Shown here piece by piece: positions 23,022 through 35,059 of a DNA stretch of 64,000 nucleotides. This DNA is from Piezodorus guildinii (taxonomy: Eukaryota; Arthropoda; Insecta; Hemiptera; Pentatomidae). Below the pieces are notes generated by a model. That model worked only from the letters and a program-made list of their open reading frames with translations, was not told the DNA's origin and made no database searches. The stretch lies in the NCBI GenBank assembly GCA_023052935.1, contig CM041295.1, positions 164,285,366-164,349,365 on the forward strand, written 5' to 3'. The position numbers were made by a program, and so were the translations under genes. Numbering within the stretch: the stretch's first letter is position 1; each line of letters opens with the position of its first letter.

Positions 23022-23572
23022 ATATTAATATACAAGTTAATTTTTTATTATGTAAGCCGACGACACTGCTGATGAAACACATTTTATGGGGAATCTTTAT
23101 GCATAATAGGTAAGCCATTTAAAATTAATATACTATAAATCGAATAAACTACATGAAATTGTAAAAAACATGTCTATTAATATCATAAAAAATATTTTTG
23201 CGGACACTTGAAAATCACCCTAAGACGTTTTTAATTTTAAAATAAGATTATTTATTTTGCATGGCCACAAATATATCTTATAATTATTAAACCAAAAGAA
23301 GGAGTATAATTATGATGATAAAATAATCAAATTTATTTTTACATGTTTTAATGACCTAGTACTATTAAAAAAAAAAATTCAATACTAAAACAAACAGCAA
23401 TGTTACTTCCAATCTGGTCAATATATTTAAAAAATAACATTTGACTTGTCATTATAATTCTTATCATTATATTATATTATATAGTTATAATAATATAATT
23501 TTATAATAATAATAATATTATTATATTACGATCATTATAATAAGAAACATATATTCACGATTAATAAAATGG

Positions 23573-23873
23573 TTCTTAATTCTTCCAAAAATTTATTTTA
23601 CTACAATTAGTTTTTCAGAGTCTAAGTTTCGGAGCTTTTCCTCATCTTCAGGGCTCACTTTACTTTCATCAATACTATATTGTAAATTTGTGATAACTGT
23701 TCAATTTTTGTTATATAAAAATGATATTAATTTTCCCGGAAGAAACATACATTAAAAAATTATGAAATAGTTAATTCTTCCAAAAATTTATTTTACAACA
23801 GTTTTATTTTGAATCTAAGTTTCAGGGCTTTTTCCCATCATCAGGACTCACTTTACTTTCTTCAACATTATAA
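23573..23873 (-). repeat. two tandem PLE-end units (copy B)
   Basis: Duplicate of 17630-17930, with hammerhead-like blocks near 23618-23658 and 23812-23849. Confidence 0.5.
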
Positions 23874-24036
23874 TGATTGTTTACGCAAAAATCTTCCGAT
23901 TTTCACATTTTTTTTTTTTTTTAATTTGGTTAAATGGGGTTTTTAGCGTTTGATAGATGATTACTGAGGTTTTTTATTATTTATTATTTTTTGTTGTTAA
24001 ATAGATTATTATGAAATAACAATATGAAATATGAAA

Positions 24037-24992
24037 TGGCATGTATTATATTTTTGAAGTATTGTAAAGATATGTAATGTAAATTGAGTAATATTTACTT
24101 TCAATTTGAAGCATCTTAAATTGTGTTGAATGTTGGCTTTAAAATTTAATTTAATTTTAAATCACATTAAAACGCAATCCATCAAATATCTCAATTCAAA
24201 TATAAAATTACCTAAGAAATTTTCGATCCACTGTAAGTATTTAATTTCAATGAACAGTTAATGAAATGAAAACTAAGAGTTTTATTTAGATGAGACGAAA
24301 TGTTAATTAATAATTAATTTTGATACTTTGAGCACTTCTTACAACGTAGATATTTAATAAGTTATTTTATTCTCATTGTGAAAATATTACCATGCCGTAT
24401 TATACACCTCACCTCATTAAATAAATTAAAACAGATCTTAGTATAATAATCCTTGGTCTGGACAACCGACAATAGTATTAGAAAAATAATTAAAAAATTA
24501 TAATTTTCGTTAAATGAACTTAGTTGGGTAAAGTAAGACATTTAAAAAATAAATCCTGCATTTATTTCCTTGACAAGTCCTTTTAGGATAATATTATAGG
24601 AAAATTAAAATAGGGATTTATTTGAGTATTGGAGTAAAATAATAAATAAACAATACCTATAACAAACAATGACAATCATAAATCTGGAGGTAACTTCCAT
24701 TAATAATTTTTTTTTTAATACAATTCTTATTAAAAATAATTAATGTTAGAACCTTATTTAAGAAATATTTTCAAACATAATTTGTCATAATAAATAAAAA
24801 TAAATAAGTTATATACACATCAATTATAATATAAAAAAAAAAACACAAGTTCGGTTAATCTTTTCCAGGAAATACGTTTTTTATTTTTTAAATGTGCAAA
24901 AAATGTGACTCTGGTACATTTATTAGTAAATATTTATTCGAAACATAATTTATATAAAAATCCACGCACTTCAAAGTTTCAGTTATTTTGAA

Positions 24993-25029
<37 letters not shown>

Positions 25030-25431
25030 GTCATACATAAAAATCGGTAAATTGTAAACTTGAGTATAATAAGCCTATTTTCTCCAAGGTCAGTCACGAA
25101 GATTATAATACTCTTATAATGTCTTTATTTGAAGAAAAAATAACAAGTTATAATAATTATTAGCATCATTAAAATGATGTTATGCTTGGAAAATGCGTCG
25201 TTGACAAGCCGATCAACGGTCATTGACATTAATGACGTCTGGAGCCAAATTTTGGCATTCAATGTCTGTTTAGAATCTATACGTGTTATTTTAATAAAAT
25301 GAAAATATTATTACTTTATCATATGTATTTATAAGGATTATAAATTTTACAAAATATGTTTTATAGTTTGCTATTTCATCTAAGATATTTCATATGATAA
25401 TAACTACGTAAAATGTACTTAATAATTGCAT
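24037..25431 (+). repeat. tandem segmental repeat, copy C (first 1395 bp only)
   Basis: Matches the start of copies A and B until AATAATTGCAT, then continues into unrelated sequence. At the sites compared it agrees with copy A against copy B, for example the short TA tract and GGTCATTGACATT. Confidence 0.93.
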
Positions 25432-25854
25432 TAAATTATAAGCAGTACAGAAGTTAATCCTGAAAGTTATTAGTAGTCAAGCAATTTTCTTTAAAACAAT
25501 ACATGATCATTTTTATAAAATCAATCTATGAAATAGTAAACTTAATTTAATGATAGTGATTAAGCAGAAAGTTGAGAACTGGCTCCTCAGATAACAGAAA
25601 AAGAGAAATTAACTCTGGTTTAAAAACAATCACATCTTTATCTACATTCCTCACTCCATGTCTTTCACGGTCTTATTAAATATCTACTTTGACGTTTTGC
25701 CCTAAAAATGCTGAAGGAGAAAGTGAGGAAATATTGCATATTTCGCATATTTAATTTCTCATTTTTCTGCGTATTTCGATATTTTTACCGCATTCTATTT
25801 CGCATAATTATGAAATACATATTAAAAAAAAAGTACCTAAACCTCTACAACCCA
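25432..25854. other. AT-rich stretch right of the tandem repeat
   Basis: No recognisable feature. Confidence 0.4.
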
Positions 25855-26070
25855 TCAGGGCTTTGGGTTCAGTACATATGGACATTCGTAATGTTTTCGG
25901 GCCAACAGCTATGCAGTGAGGCGATTAGGCTGAGATCACGCTCAGTCGCCGAGTTTTCTCTAACTTTTGGTTACCTAATTTATAGAGACTGGGTAACTCA
26001 GGAGAGTCTCCAAACCCCAGGGTCGCTTCACGTTTCAAAACATTACTCTTCCGCAACCCGGAGAATAGAA
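25855..26070 (-). mobile_element. SINE fragment (GACCCTGGGGT family)
   Basis: On the minus strand CGACCCTGGGGTTTGGAGAC is followed by a body and a tail containing CATATGTACTGAACCCAAAG. The tail matches the element at 27.88-28.07 kb (CATATCTACTGAACCCAAG). The body start matches the SINE at 16.95 kb. Confidence 0.6.
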
Positions 26071-26080
26071 GACTAGTAGT

Positions 26081-27394
26081 AAAATATCAATACTACTCCA
26101 AATAGTTAAAGCTGGGTCTTGTAACGTCAAAGAATCGACATTCGTTTAAATTTTGAACCTGTTATGAAATTTGAACTACAGACACGAAATATATATTCCT
26201 GTTAACTTTAAATAAATAGGAATTTTACAAATTTATTTCTTCTGGAATAGGGCATAGGAAATTTTGAGCATTTTATAATCTGAAAAAATAATATAAGTTA
26301 TTTTTAAAAAATTTAAAAAATTTTTTTTTTATGTAAACGAGTTGTGAAATAATTGAAAATAGGTTAACCGTCTTTATATTTTATTCAAACATTTTTAAAC
26401 AAAATACAAAAGGCCTCTCTCTAGATTCGATGCCCGGTATCACTAATTGCTAATTGCCTAAATAATTCCATCATTTCGATATTTATTATTTCGCATTATA
26501 TTTAAAATATTTTTCATTAAATACGATAACTACTTTTCATACTAGTTGACGGTCAAATGTTTTAAAAGGATGAAGATAATATAATATGGTGAAGATAAAA
26601 AACATTTTACACTGCTACAGTCAAATATGAGGTGTCTTGTTTGACCCTTGCAAAAACCAAGCCAAGCATACTTACAGCGAATAACTTCCACCAACCCCGA
26701 AATATTATATTGATAAACTAATAGCGCATTAGTTTATTTTTTTCATGTATTAAATTAGTCAAGATATTTTGGTAATTAATTAAATTTACAAGGCGGTTGC
26801 TGGTATTTAAAATTGAACAAGTCGAGATTTTCATTTTAAATGTACTTGTTCTAAATTAGCTGTAACTTCTTGACATTGAATAATCATTGTTCTATCATTT
26901 AAGCAATAAAAACGTCGTCAACATATTATTAAAAGCAAACATATTATAAAAATATATTATTCAATCGACAAAATGTTTTGAATTTGATTAGCTCAGTAAT
27001 GATGATTTTTTAATTGATTTTTTCAAATATCTAAATCTGACAAATTTATAAGAATGTAAAAAATAATACGATAAAAATGGCAACAGGTTTCTTCTATACG
27101 AGTGTTTAGTCTGACCAATGTATTTTCTAGTTCCAACGCTACATGAATTTAGACAACGCTAAACTAGTTGCCAATATTTTTTCTTTTTCGTTTGTATCTT
27201 AAAATAACTTGAAAGAATTTAAAACAAACACCCTAATAATTATTCTTCTTAAATATCCTTTCTTAATCACAAAAAAATTAGAAAAAGTCAACAACAGAGA
27301 CGTATACACAAATAAATAAATAAAATAGAGGGAAATAATTTTCACAAACAGGTACCTAAAAGACATCATAAAATGCAATTCAGTTCCGGTACAA
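26081..27394. other. AT-rich intergenic stretch
   Basis: No protein-like ORF on either strand and no repeat identified. Confidence 0.45.
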
Positions 27395-27650
27395 TCACCT
27401 GTAGCATTGTGGCTAGCATAACAGCCATCCATGCCAAAGATCACGGGTTCAAATCCGCAGCTGGTCCTAGGATTTTTTAATGGTTGTATTAAGTCCTTAG
27501 TAATGCCGTCCTTCGGAGGGTGGTCCCGAGCATGTGCTATGTCGTTAAAGATCCCCATCCTAATTAAACCTGGGTAGGCAAAATGTAGGACTCCCACTGT
27601 AGCATCGTCCGATTAGCCACAGTAGTATAAAGTGAAATTAAATAAACAAA
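27395..27650 (+). mobile_element. tRNA-derived SINE, copy 1
   Basis: A tRNA-like head (TGTAGCATTGTGGCTAGCAT, then ACGGGTTCAAATCCGC as B box) is followed by GGTCCTAGGATTTTTTAA. The body ends CCACTGTAGCATCGTCCGAT and AGTGAAATTAAATAAACAAA. The second copy at 31.65 kb shares CCCTAGGATTTTTAA and the CGTCCGATTAG...AAAGTGA tail. No terminal duplication was identified. Confidence 0.75.
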
Positions 27651-27754
27651 GCAAAAGTCCCGGTGCAATCATAATTATTTTTTTGTAAAATAAGAACGTG
27701 TTCGATTCAATTATAAAAACTTCCTGATACAAGTGACTAGAAAGATCATTTACA

Positions 27755-27785
<31 letters not shown>

Positions 27786-27880
27786 GTGAAAATTTCATTA
27801 AACATACTAAGGCTGAAATCATGAATTGTCCGCACAAAAGTTGATTAAAATTTGAAAGAAGATCTGTATCTCCCCGACCT

Positions 27881-28068
27881 ATGTCTTGGGTTCAGTAGAT
27901 ATGGATTTCGTACAATTTCTAGACTATCAGCAGTGCACTGAGGTGATTAAGTCATTATCACGACCAACCACCAGGTTTTTCCCCAAATTTTTAGGTACCG
28001 TCTTTATAGATGCTGCCTACCCCAGGATCGCCCTCGGCTGAAATAGCAGAATAAATAAGTATTCTGCC
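27881..28068 (-). mobile_element. SINE fragment (GACCCTGGGGT family)
   Basis: Minus strand: GGCAGAATACTTATTTATTC, CGATCCTGGGGTAGGCAGCA, a body, then CATATCTACTGAACCCAAG. It corresponds to the body and tail of the family at 16.95 and 25.86 kb. Confidence 0.6.
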
Positions 28069-28194
28069 ATTCTTCCTCTACGCATTTTTAGCAGGCTGAA
28101 AACAATTCTACGATCGTTTCAAGTTAAACATACATTTTATTACAATAAGTATGGAAACAACGCTACGTGTGTTTGTTAAAATCAATTTAAGTTC

Positions 28195-28765
28195 AAGAGA
28201 CCCTCACACAAGACTGAAACAACAAGAAATTGCTCGAAGATATCTATTACTACCACACTATTTCTAAACAAACGTTCAAAACTTCCAGTATATTACAAAA
28301 GACTCATATACATCACTATTATCAGACCTATTTGGACATATAGAATCGAGCTTGGGGCTCTACTAAATAATCTAATTTCTCCCGCAATTCAGTCCTTACA
28401 GTCCAAAATCCTTCGCAAAATCCTAAATGCCCCTTATTTTGTCACAAATGAACTCCTCCATAATGACCTCAACATCCCATTTGTTGCAGACATAGCCCGT
28501 GATAGATAAACTTTTTCATTCTAAACCCCTGCCCACATAAACCCACTTGTTTGTAATTTATCTTCCTTAGATATCCCTGATAACCCTCCGAAGTGATTGA
28601 AAAGAAGGTGGCCTCGGGACTTACTGCCTTAAAATAGTTAGTGAAGTGCTACCACTGGGTAGTTCTTTCTCAAGACATTTTCATGACTTATCTTCATACG
28701 GCATATTTACTCATTGTGTTTTTTAATACAGTTGTAAATTACTATAAATAAAATAATAAAAAACA
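28195..28765 (+). pseudogene. Jockey ORF2 C-terminal fragment with 3' end
   Basis: Starts with DPHTRLKQQEIARRY, then in shifted frames YKRLIYITIIRPIWTY. It continues to the FVTNELLHNDLNIPFVADIA part and a RRWPRDLLP end. A 3' UTR with TTGTAAATTACTATAAATAAA follows. It matches the corresponding region of the 7-9 and 14 kb copies; the RT core is missing. Confidence 0.75.
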
Positions 28766-30534
28766 AAAGTTCAATAGATTACCGTCACAAAGTATCTTCT
28801 GACACTTTTAAAGTAGACATATTTCTGTACAAACAGTTTTATAGAGTAATCAATACATTACATTTACTGTGTAAACTTTTCACGACCTTATTCTGACACG
28901 TTCAATAAAACATCATGGTGATTTATGGAAAATTATTAAACTATTTCAAATTTTTACAATTTAAAGTAAAGTAACCTGACTGGAACTATTACTAGACTTT
29001 AACCTTTTCGGAAAGTGCTTTATAAAAATTTGCTATGATCGAATTTGCTATGGCAGAACCAGTAGCACAGAAGCTACACAATACTGTAATATAATAATCA
29101 CTACTTTAAATGTGTTAATAAACAACGATAATTATTAGGTAAGAAAAGATGACTTTTAGTTTTTTTTTCTTTGTTATATCGACTAATTCAGTGTAAAACA
29201 GTCATCTACTAAACAACGGTGATGCGTTTTACGTTAATTTGTATTTGGGATTTATTTATATTTATAAGTTTATTTTTTAAATAATTTTTAAAAAGTCGGT
29301 GTCCAAAAAGGTGTGCACACGTAAGGATCATCACCCTTCAACATGCACCTACACCCTTCTCCACATTTTGATGTATAGCTGTGAGGGTTGTATCAGTCAA
29401 AATTATGGCAGCTGATTTACTCAAAATCAGATAAGTAATCTCTATTAATTTTTCCTTTTAGGGTTTGATTTTTCTTTTATTAAGATAAATAAATGATAAG
29501 CTCATGGACAGAATATATGTACATAATAAATTAATAGTTGGCCATTATAAACAGTATATAAACGACATAAAATCAATGCGAAAGTAATATAATAAAAGTA
29601 AAATATAACTAAAAATATAAACATGCAAAGGCGATCGTTTGAGCTTATCGACTACTTCCCTCACCTCAGTACATAACCCAACAAAACGTTCAATCAAGAA
29701 AAAGTGTATTGATTCAGAAATATTCTTCTTGTAGCCCTAGTATCAATGCTCAAATCCAGCCGGTTAGAGTGCAATGAAACATTTGCATGATTTAACTCCA
29801 GGCTGACAAATATAAATTGTTTTTTTTAACCTAGAGGATAAATGGTCTATCTAGCCTAGAGTAGATGAGCTGTTAAACTTACTGTGTAAGAATAATATTA
29901 TTTTTATTCCGATATTGAATAATTTTTTATTTCATATTATATTTTTTTATTGGAATAACTACCAATGATGGAATCTTCCGAAATCAGACAAACGCCAGCC
30001 TATTTACTTCCTTTGTAATTAGTAAAATTATAAATCTGTAATAAATAAATAATTAATTTTTTAAAAACCTATACTTCAGTTAATGTCGAACTGTTTAAGA
30101 GCTTTACTATGTATGTTTTGGCATGTGTGCGAGTGAATGTATAATCTTTATAATATCATATTAGGGATCACATTTTTCATGATCCTTGAATTGGTAAATA
30201 GACCTTTGAACGGTTAATTATTAAAATTATATTAAATTTTTTATTATAATCTTTTGTTAATAACTTATTTAACTGTTGTTTTTTTTACATATTCCTTGCT
30301 AATTATGTCACTGATTCATTATTAAAAACACTAAACCCACACCAATTTACTAGATTCCTATCATTCCGATCCATTATTACTATTATCCATGAGATATATA
30401 ATAATAAATAGCATCCGGACCCTTGAAAATAATATTTTCATTGGAGAGCAACACATACATAGTGTTGTATATACAAAAAAGTTGCTGCCTTAATGATTAT
30501 AATGATGTAAACTTAACGAAGTATATTCTGATTT
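28766..30534. other. long AT-rich stretch without gene
   Basis: No recognisable coding region, RNA gene or repeat boundary over 1.7 kb. Confidence 0.4.
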
Positions 30535-30702
30535 TTATAAGAAGCCTTTTGTTGGAAGGTTGTTGGTGAGACCAAGAACCATCCGCTTCCAAAGACCTCT
30601 AGTCATTATTTCATCAAGAACCGAACTGGTCTGGAAAACCGAATTAAGGTCTGGAGGAATAACGTATGGCTGACCACTATATACTTCTGCTCCAACCATC
30701 AT
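30535..30702 (-). CDS. candidate host small ORF or terminal coding exon (55 codons)
   Basis: An open minus-strand frame of 55 codons starts at an ATG pair preceded by ACCGCC, a Kozak-like context, and ends in TAA at 30535. The frame stays open about 11 codons further upstream, so it could equally be a last coding exon; a CATCAG just upstream could act as an acceptor. The product is balanced, without low complexity, and contains VYSGQPYVIPPDLNSVF and DEIMTRGLWKRMVLGL. Local GC is clearly above the surrounding AT-rich DNA. I do not recognise the family, and no mobile-element motif is visible. It may still be chance or a degraded transposon exon. Confidence 0.35.
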   Translation of the reverse strand: MMVGAEVYSGQPYVIPPDLNSVFQTSSVLDEIMTRGLWKRMVLGLTNNLPTKGFL

Positions 30703-31649
30703 GGCGGTAACTGATGTTGAAGTATGGCGAATTTCATTATTATAAAATTTCTATAATATGTCCATTTTTCAAACTGTCTATAATTTAAAGATGCGAAACA
30801 GCCGATTTCTTAGTTTTAAGAATGCAAGATGATCCCATAACTTTAAAACCTCAATGTTCCGTATACCGAATATAAATAAAGTAATGTCAATACTGGTTTT
30901 TCAAATAGATTTATTATTACTCCTGTAATTTGCAGTAATCTTTCCTGATAATAGTTCTTAATATCAATATACTTTTAACACAAGTAGATTGACCTCTACA
31001 TAACCAAACATGCTATACTTAAGGAGAATAATCAGGTATTAAGTTACCGAAAAATGCCCTGAGTTTATGATTTTTGTATGCCTTGTCATAAACATCACTT
31101 ATCTGTATTTGACTGTATATGAAATATGAAAGCATACAGCTTCTTCCGAAGTAACTCCTTTCTTCTCCTATCTTACATACACAAACAGAACTTAGATCAA
31201 AACAAGAAAATAATTAACGTTTAATGTTTACTATTGTCATCGAATCCACATAATTTAAAAACAAAACTTGAAGATGAATTACATGACAAAAAAGGTTAAT
31301 AACTAAGAGCAGGGTAACTTATAAAATAAAAAGCGGATAGAAAAGCTAAGGTAGAAATAGAAATTTATAGATCAAGGACGTAGATAGAATATTTTATATT
31401 TTATAATATTGTCATGGTTAGCCAAAGAATTCTCACACTGCCTTCTTCTTTTAAGATATGTAACTGGATTGTGTCTATGTATTTTTATATGAACCGTCCC
31501 CTATTAAAAATTAATCAATATTATACAAGAGCGAATGCCAAATGGCGAACTCCTAACCTCATCTTCAAAACAACTAAGGATCTAGCAAACAAACCAATGA
31601 TTCATTTGTCTGACTCGGTTAGTGATTCAATTTCGGTTAACAAGGTTTT
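30703..31649. other. AT-rich intergenic stretch
   Basis: No further exon-like segment found near the candidate ORF. Confidence 0.4.
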
Positions 31650-31900
31650 AGGGGTCACCTGCGTGTACTGGTTGCGAGGTTGCAAGTTCAAACCCGTCTG
31701 TTGGCCCTAGGATTTTTAACGGGAGTAAAAAATCCTTGTTCACGCCTTCCTTGGGGGGGGGGGGAGGAGGGGCGTGAAATGTCGGATACTCGTTAAAAAT
31801 CCCTATTATACTTAAATCTGGATATACAAAAGTTTGGATCCCCACTGTACCGTCGTCCGATTAGTAGGATAAAGTGACGTTAAATGAATAAACAAACAAC
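31650..31900 (+). mobile_element. tRNA-derived SINE, copy 2
   Basis: B-box-like AAGTTCAAACCCGTC, then GGCCCTAGGATTTTTAAC, a G-run, CCACTGTACCGTCGTCCGAT and a tail AAAGTGACGTTAAATGAATA plus AACAAAC. It is a diverged second copy of the 27.4 kb SINE. Confidence 0.7.
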
Positions 31901-32103
31901 AAGGTTATCAAAAAGGTTAAGAAAGGATAATTTTAGGAGGGAAACAAAAAAATGACAGGTACAAACACACAAGTCATTACAAAAATACATTTACCTAAGG
32001 ATCGAGTGTCGAAAGAACTAACGGGACAGGAACGGTTGTATAATATTAAAAGGCAGGGAGAGGCGGATTGCAGAAGTTATGGAGCAAGGTCCGCCCAATG
32101 ATC

Positions 32104-32250
32104 TCAACGCTCACGTAATAGGCGCTGTACCCTCCTAGTCAAGGTCCTAAACCCGCCAGGCCATCCTCCGTACCTACTGTCGGTCGGGGCATCCCCATCC
32201 ACCTCTTCCTTCAACATATCCAAACAAAACTTGGCACAAGTAGGGTACAT
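32104..32250 (-). other. unassigned short ORF in a GC-rich patch (48 codons)
   Basis: Minus-strand frame from ATG at 32250 to TGA at 32104, containing MYPTCAKFCLDMLKEEVDGD and RYGGWPGGFRTLTRRVQRLL. It looks protein-like and sits in GC-rich sequence, but I cannot name the family. The nearby LTR-like segment suggests a mobile element rather than a host gene. Confidence 0.25.
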
Positions 32251-32384
32251 GCTCTTACCATCCTACAAATTTAATAACATTGTTTATGTACGACCTGAGT
32301 TTTTTTTATTTATTTATTTTTTTTTATTTTTTTATTTTTTTTTTTTATGGCTCAACGGTCGAATTTTAAATGAAGATGAGGTTA

Positions 32385-32590
32385 GAAGAGACTGCCGAGT
32401 GGTGAACCTATATAGGACTGAGATGACAAGATGAGAAGCCGCCTTATCGAGGAGACCGCCACCGAATAGTGTCAAGTACAGGACTCACCGTGACAGGGCG
32501 GGCGATCGGCGAGCTGCCGTAGCGAACACTGACTCTGCCGGGAGAAGGGGCACTCCTGACTCACGGCCTTACATAACCCCCCACCAACGC
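32385..32590 (-). mobile_element. possible LTR fragment with preceding polypurine tract
   Basis: On the minus strand GTTGGTGGGGGGTTA is followed by TGTAAGGCCGTGAGTCAGGA. The first resembles a polypurine tract and the second a TG-starting LTR. About 150 bp further is CTATATAGG, a TATA-like box. No second copy, CA end or coding region was found, so this is a weak call. Confidence 0.25.
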
Positions 32591-32959
32591 CGCTCCCACG
32601 CACTGTATACTGTATACACGCAGATATATCTGTCTGTCTGTCACTAGGCCTTAAATTCGGCCATGCTAACTTGGATACATCACAACTATAGCTAGTCTGA
32701 TCGCGAAAAAATGTTTGAATTTGAAGGACTCTTAGTAAAAAAAAACAATAACCCTGGCTACAACGAACTCTAAGGGAACATAAAACAGCAGTCTGTTATA
32801 TTAGAAGAATAACAAGGTGTATAACATTATTTATTTGTATGAAGTAAATTTTATTTTAAAATTGATTTCTTAAATTTACTACAACATTTTATTATGTGTA
32901 TGTGTGTTTATATAAATATATAATAAAGGTGTTTTTTCTTTCATCTTCTTATATTATAT

Positions 32960-33010
32960 ACTATACCTTTTTTCTGGGACTAAGTCCCTTAAGAATAACA
33001 TAAAATTTAA
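32960..33010 (-). mobile_element. 3' UTR remnant of the WNSLP-type non-LTR family
   Basis: Contains CTGGGACTAAGTCCCTTAAG then AATAACATAAA, the reverse complement of 58.97-59.00 kb. GGGACTTAGTCCC is itself palindromic. At 58.97 kb it sits in the 3' UTR of a non-LTR element, so this is taken as the tail of a minus-strand copy. Confidence 0.5.
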
Positions 33011-33556
33011 TAGCTACATTTAGCCAAGACAAAAAATTAATAAGGATAAAAAAAGATATTGAACATAAATTTTAAAAAAGAACAATAATAAGAAATAAAT
33101 TAATTTTATGCCAATATAAATACTACAATACAATTTACTACTAATGATTTAACTAAAAGAAAATTCACAAAAAAGAAAAGTTGAGATAACTTGTTTAAAT
33201 ACATGTAAATATCTAAAAACATTTATTACAATATATTTATTTTTTAAATTTTATTTATTTATTTTTTCTTTGAGAGAGACATAATGTTATTATAGGTTTT
33301 TAAATAATTTTGATTCATATTTTTCTTCACTCATCGTTTATTTTTCCAAACGTTAGTTTTGCCCTTTCGTGTACAAACATATTTAGTGAAATATGAACTT
33401 TAACTATACTTTTGAATCAACATATCTGTTAAAACAACTTACAAATTAAATTACACGTTAATAACTTACAACTGTGAACAAAATATTTAAGCAATTAAAC
33501 TTTCCTGTCCATACGTAACTACATGCAGTATGTTTGTACACAAATAATTATTTACG

Positions 33557-33558
<2 letters not shown>

Positions 33559-33592
<34 letters not shown>
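33559..33592. repeat. (TA)n microsatellite
   Basis: About 32 bp of TA repeat. Confidence 0.9.
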
Positions 33593-33594
<2 letters not shown>

Positions 33595-33820
33595 CAACAG
33601 TGTCTTCAGCTTCAGAAATTTTGTTGGTAAAAACAAAACTAAAAATGTCCATGCAATTTATACGCCATTTTGTCATGTATAAATTGAGATATTTAAATAA
33701 ATTATAATTTTTCTGACATTTTTGAAAATTCATAAAGAATCACCAACCAATGATATGAAACCCAAAGTTTTCTTAAACTTATCTTATAACTATGATAAAT
33801 AAAGGGAAATATAATAATAA

Positions 33821-33884
33821 ATAGAACGACCAGGGAAGAGTTTTGTCCCGAAAAAGTGCGTTTGGAGCCACTGTGCGACTTTTT
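33821..33884 (+). repeat. dispersed 55-bp repeat (GTGCGTTTGGA family), copy 2
   Basis: Matches 6472-6526 and continues into CGACTTTTTCGC, which reverse-complements the internal CGAAAAAGT and could form a short hairpin. Confidence 0.6.
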
Positions 33885-34545
33885 CGCTTACATTGTGGGT
33901 ATTCCATATGTGGGTATTAAACACAAAAAAAAAAAAACAAGACAAGAAGCAATACAATTAGAAGTAAAATAATAATAGGTTAAGAGTATAAGATAAACAA
34001 TAAGATAACTGTAATGAAATATAGAAACAAAGAGAAATATAAAATGATAATTTCATAGCATGTTTCAAGAATTGGATTGCACATGTTTGTGGAGGTGACA
34101 GGCAGCCTATCATCGTCACATATATATTCTGCCCTGAAGGAAATAAGACAGTATTGTGCTCGTGTAGAGTATCTATTGGGCTGCAATGAAACGAATGACC
34201 ACCTTGTCAACGTAGCGTAATGAAGAAGAAAAAAAAAACTAATCATACCTTTTATCCAAATATCTTATTATATGTTTTAATTGTTCAAACAATTTTTGGG
34301 CGTAGGGGCGTGACACCCCCTACTTCCTTCTAGTAGCAAATGAGCCTCCAAGATAATAATATTGTTGAGCCTGGCAAAGTGAGGTATGGGAAATCCCTCA
34401 AGAGGAAGAGGTCCATCGACTTCCTAAAACTATAAATTGTATGTATAATACATTTATTTAATTTTGATAAGGTGCGAGGCCACCCTGTGACCTGGTGCCC
34501 TTGGTGTTCACCTCCCTCTGGAATCTCCCCTCATCCTCAACATAC
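33885..34545. other. intergenic, no gene seen
   Basis: Contains an A-rich tract and mixed sequence; no family features recognised. Confidence 0.35.
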
Positions 34546-34870
34546 TCAGAACAATTTTCGTTTTTTATTAAAAACCAACTGACTGTTACCAATCAATATT
34601 ATAAACAAGCATTCTTTCTCTTTTTGTTGTTGTTGGAGTTTCTTCATTCCGACTGGGTGTCTTCCTCTCCTTCTACCACCAGCCTCCCAATTCATTATAT
34701 CCATTGATATTCTGTCGTCATTTATTCTTCCCAAGTGACCATTCCTTCTGAGTCGTCGCTCTTCAATGACCTTTGAGATATTCTTTCGTATATCCATTCT
34801 TTCCCATATGATATGTACATATATCCTCTTCTTCTCTCTTCAGCTCCTTTTTAGAGCCTCATCTGATTTT
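34546..34870 (-). pseudogene. RTE-like retrotransposon C-terminal fragment, copy 1
   Basis: Minus strand encodes MDIRKNISKVIEERRLRRNG, HLGRINDDRI, and NWEAGGRRRGRHPVGMKKL. This is the conserved tail of RTE-type ORF2 proteins (RRLRWYGHV.RM ... GRRRRGRP...W). No RT core is present. Upstream sequence keeps only decayed traces. Confidence 0.65.
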
Positions 34871-35059
34871 TCCAGTCTTGAACCAGGCGCTTATACTCTT
34901 TATGTTTGTTCTCCCTTGTTACGCATCCTAAACATATTATAAAGACTGTAAGTTGTGACTATAACAATCTTTTTTTTAAAAAATAGCTAATATCACTTAC
35001 AGGTTAATATTTTTTGTAATTATTAATTTGCTAATTATGAGTTTCTTCAATTTGAAATT

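Larger units (their letters stand above)
18094..24036 (+). repeat. tandem segmental repeat, copy B (5943 bp)
   Basis: Same content and order as copy A. Private differences include the expanded (TA)n, loss of TTCAGTTATTTTGAAAA beside it, GGTCATTTACATT for GGTCATTGACATT, and CGATTTTTTTTTTTGGG for CGATTTTTTTCTTTGGG near 21550. Otherwise the compared blocks match almost base for base. Confidence 0.95.

Noticed and set aside
25708..26076. 122-codon plus-strand ORF
   Set aside because: Its second half is the reverse strand of a SINE and the first half is AT-rich; no protein family features.
27199..27597. 132-codon minus-strand ORF
   Set aside because: It is antisense to a tRNA-derived SINE; the 31648-31845 ORF is the matching artefact in the second SINE copy.
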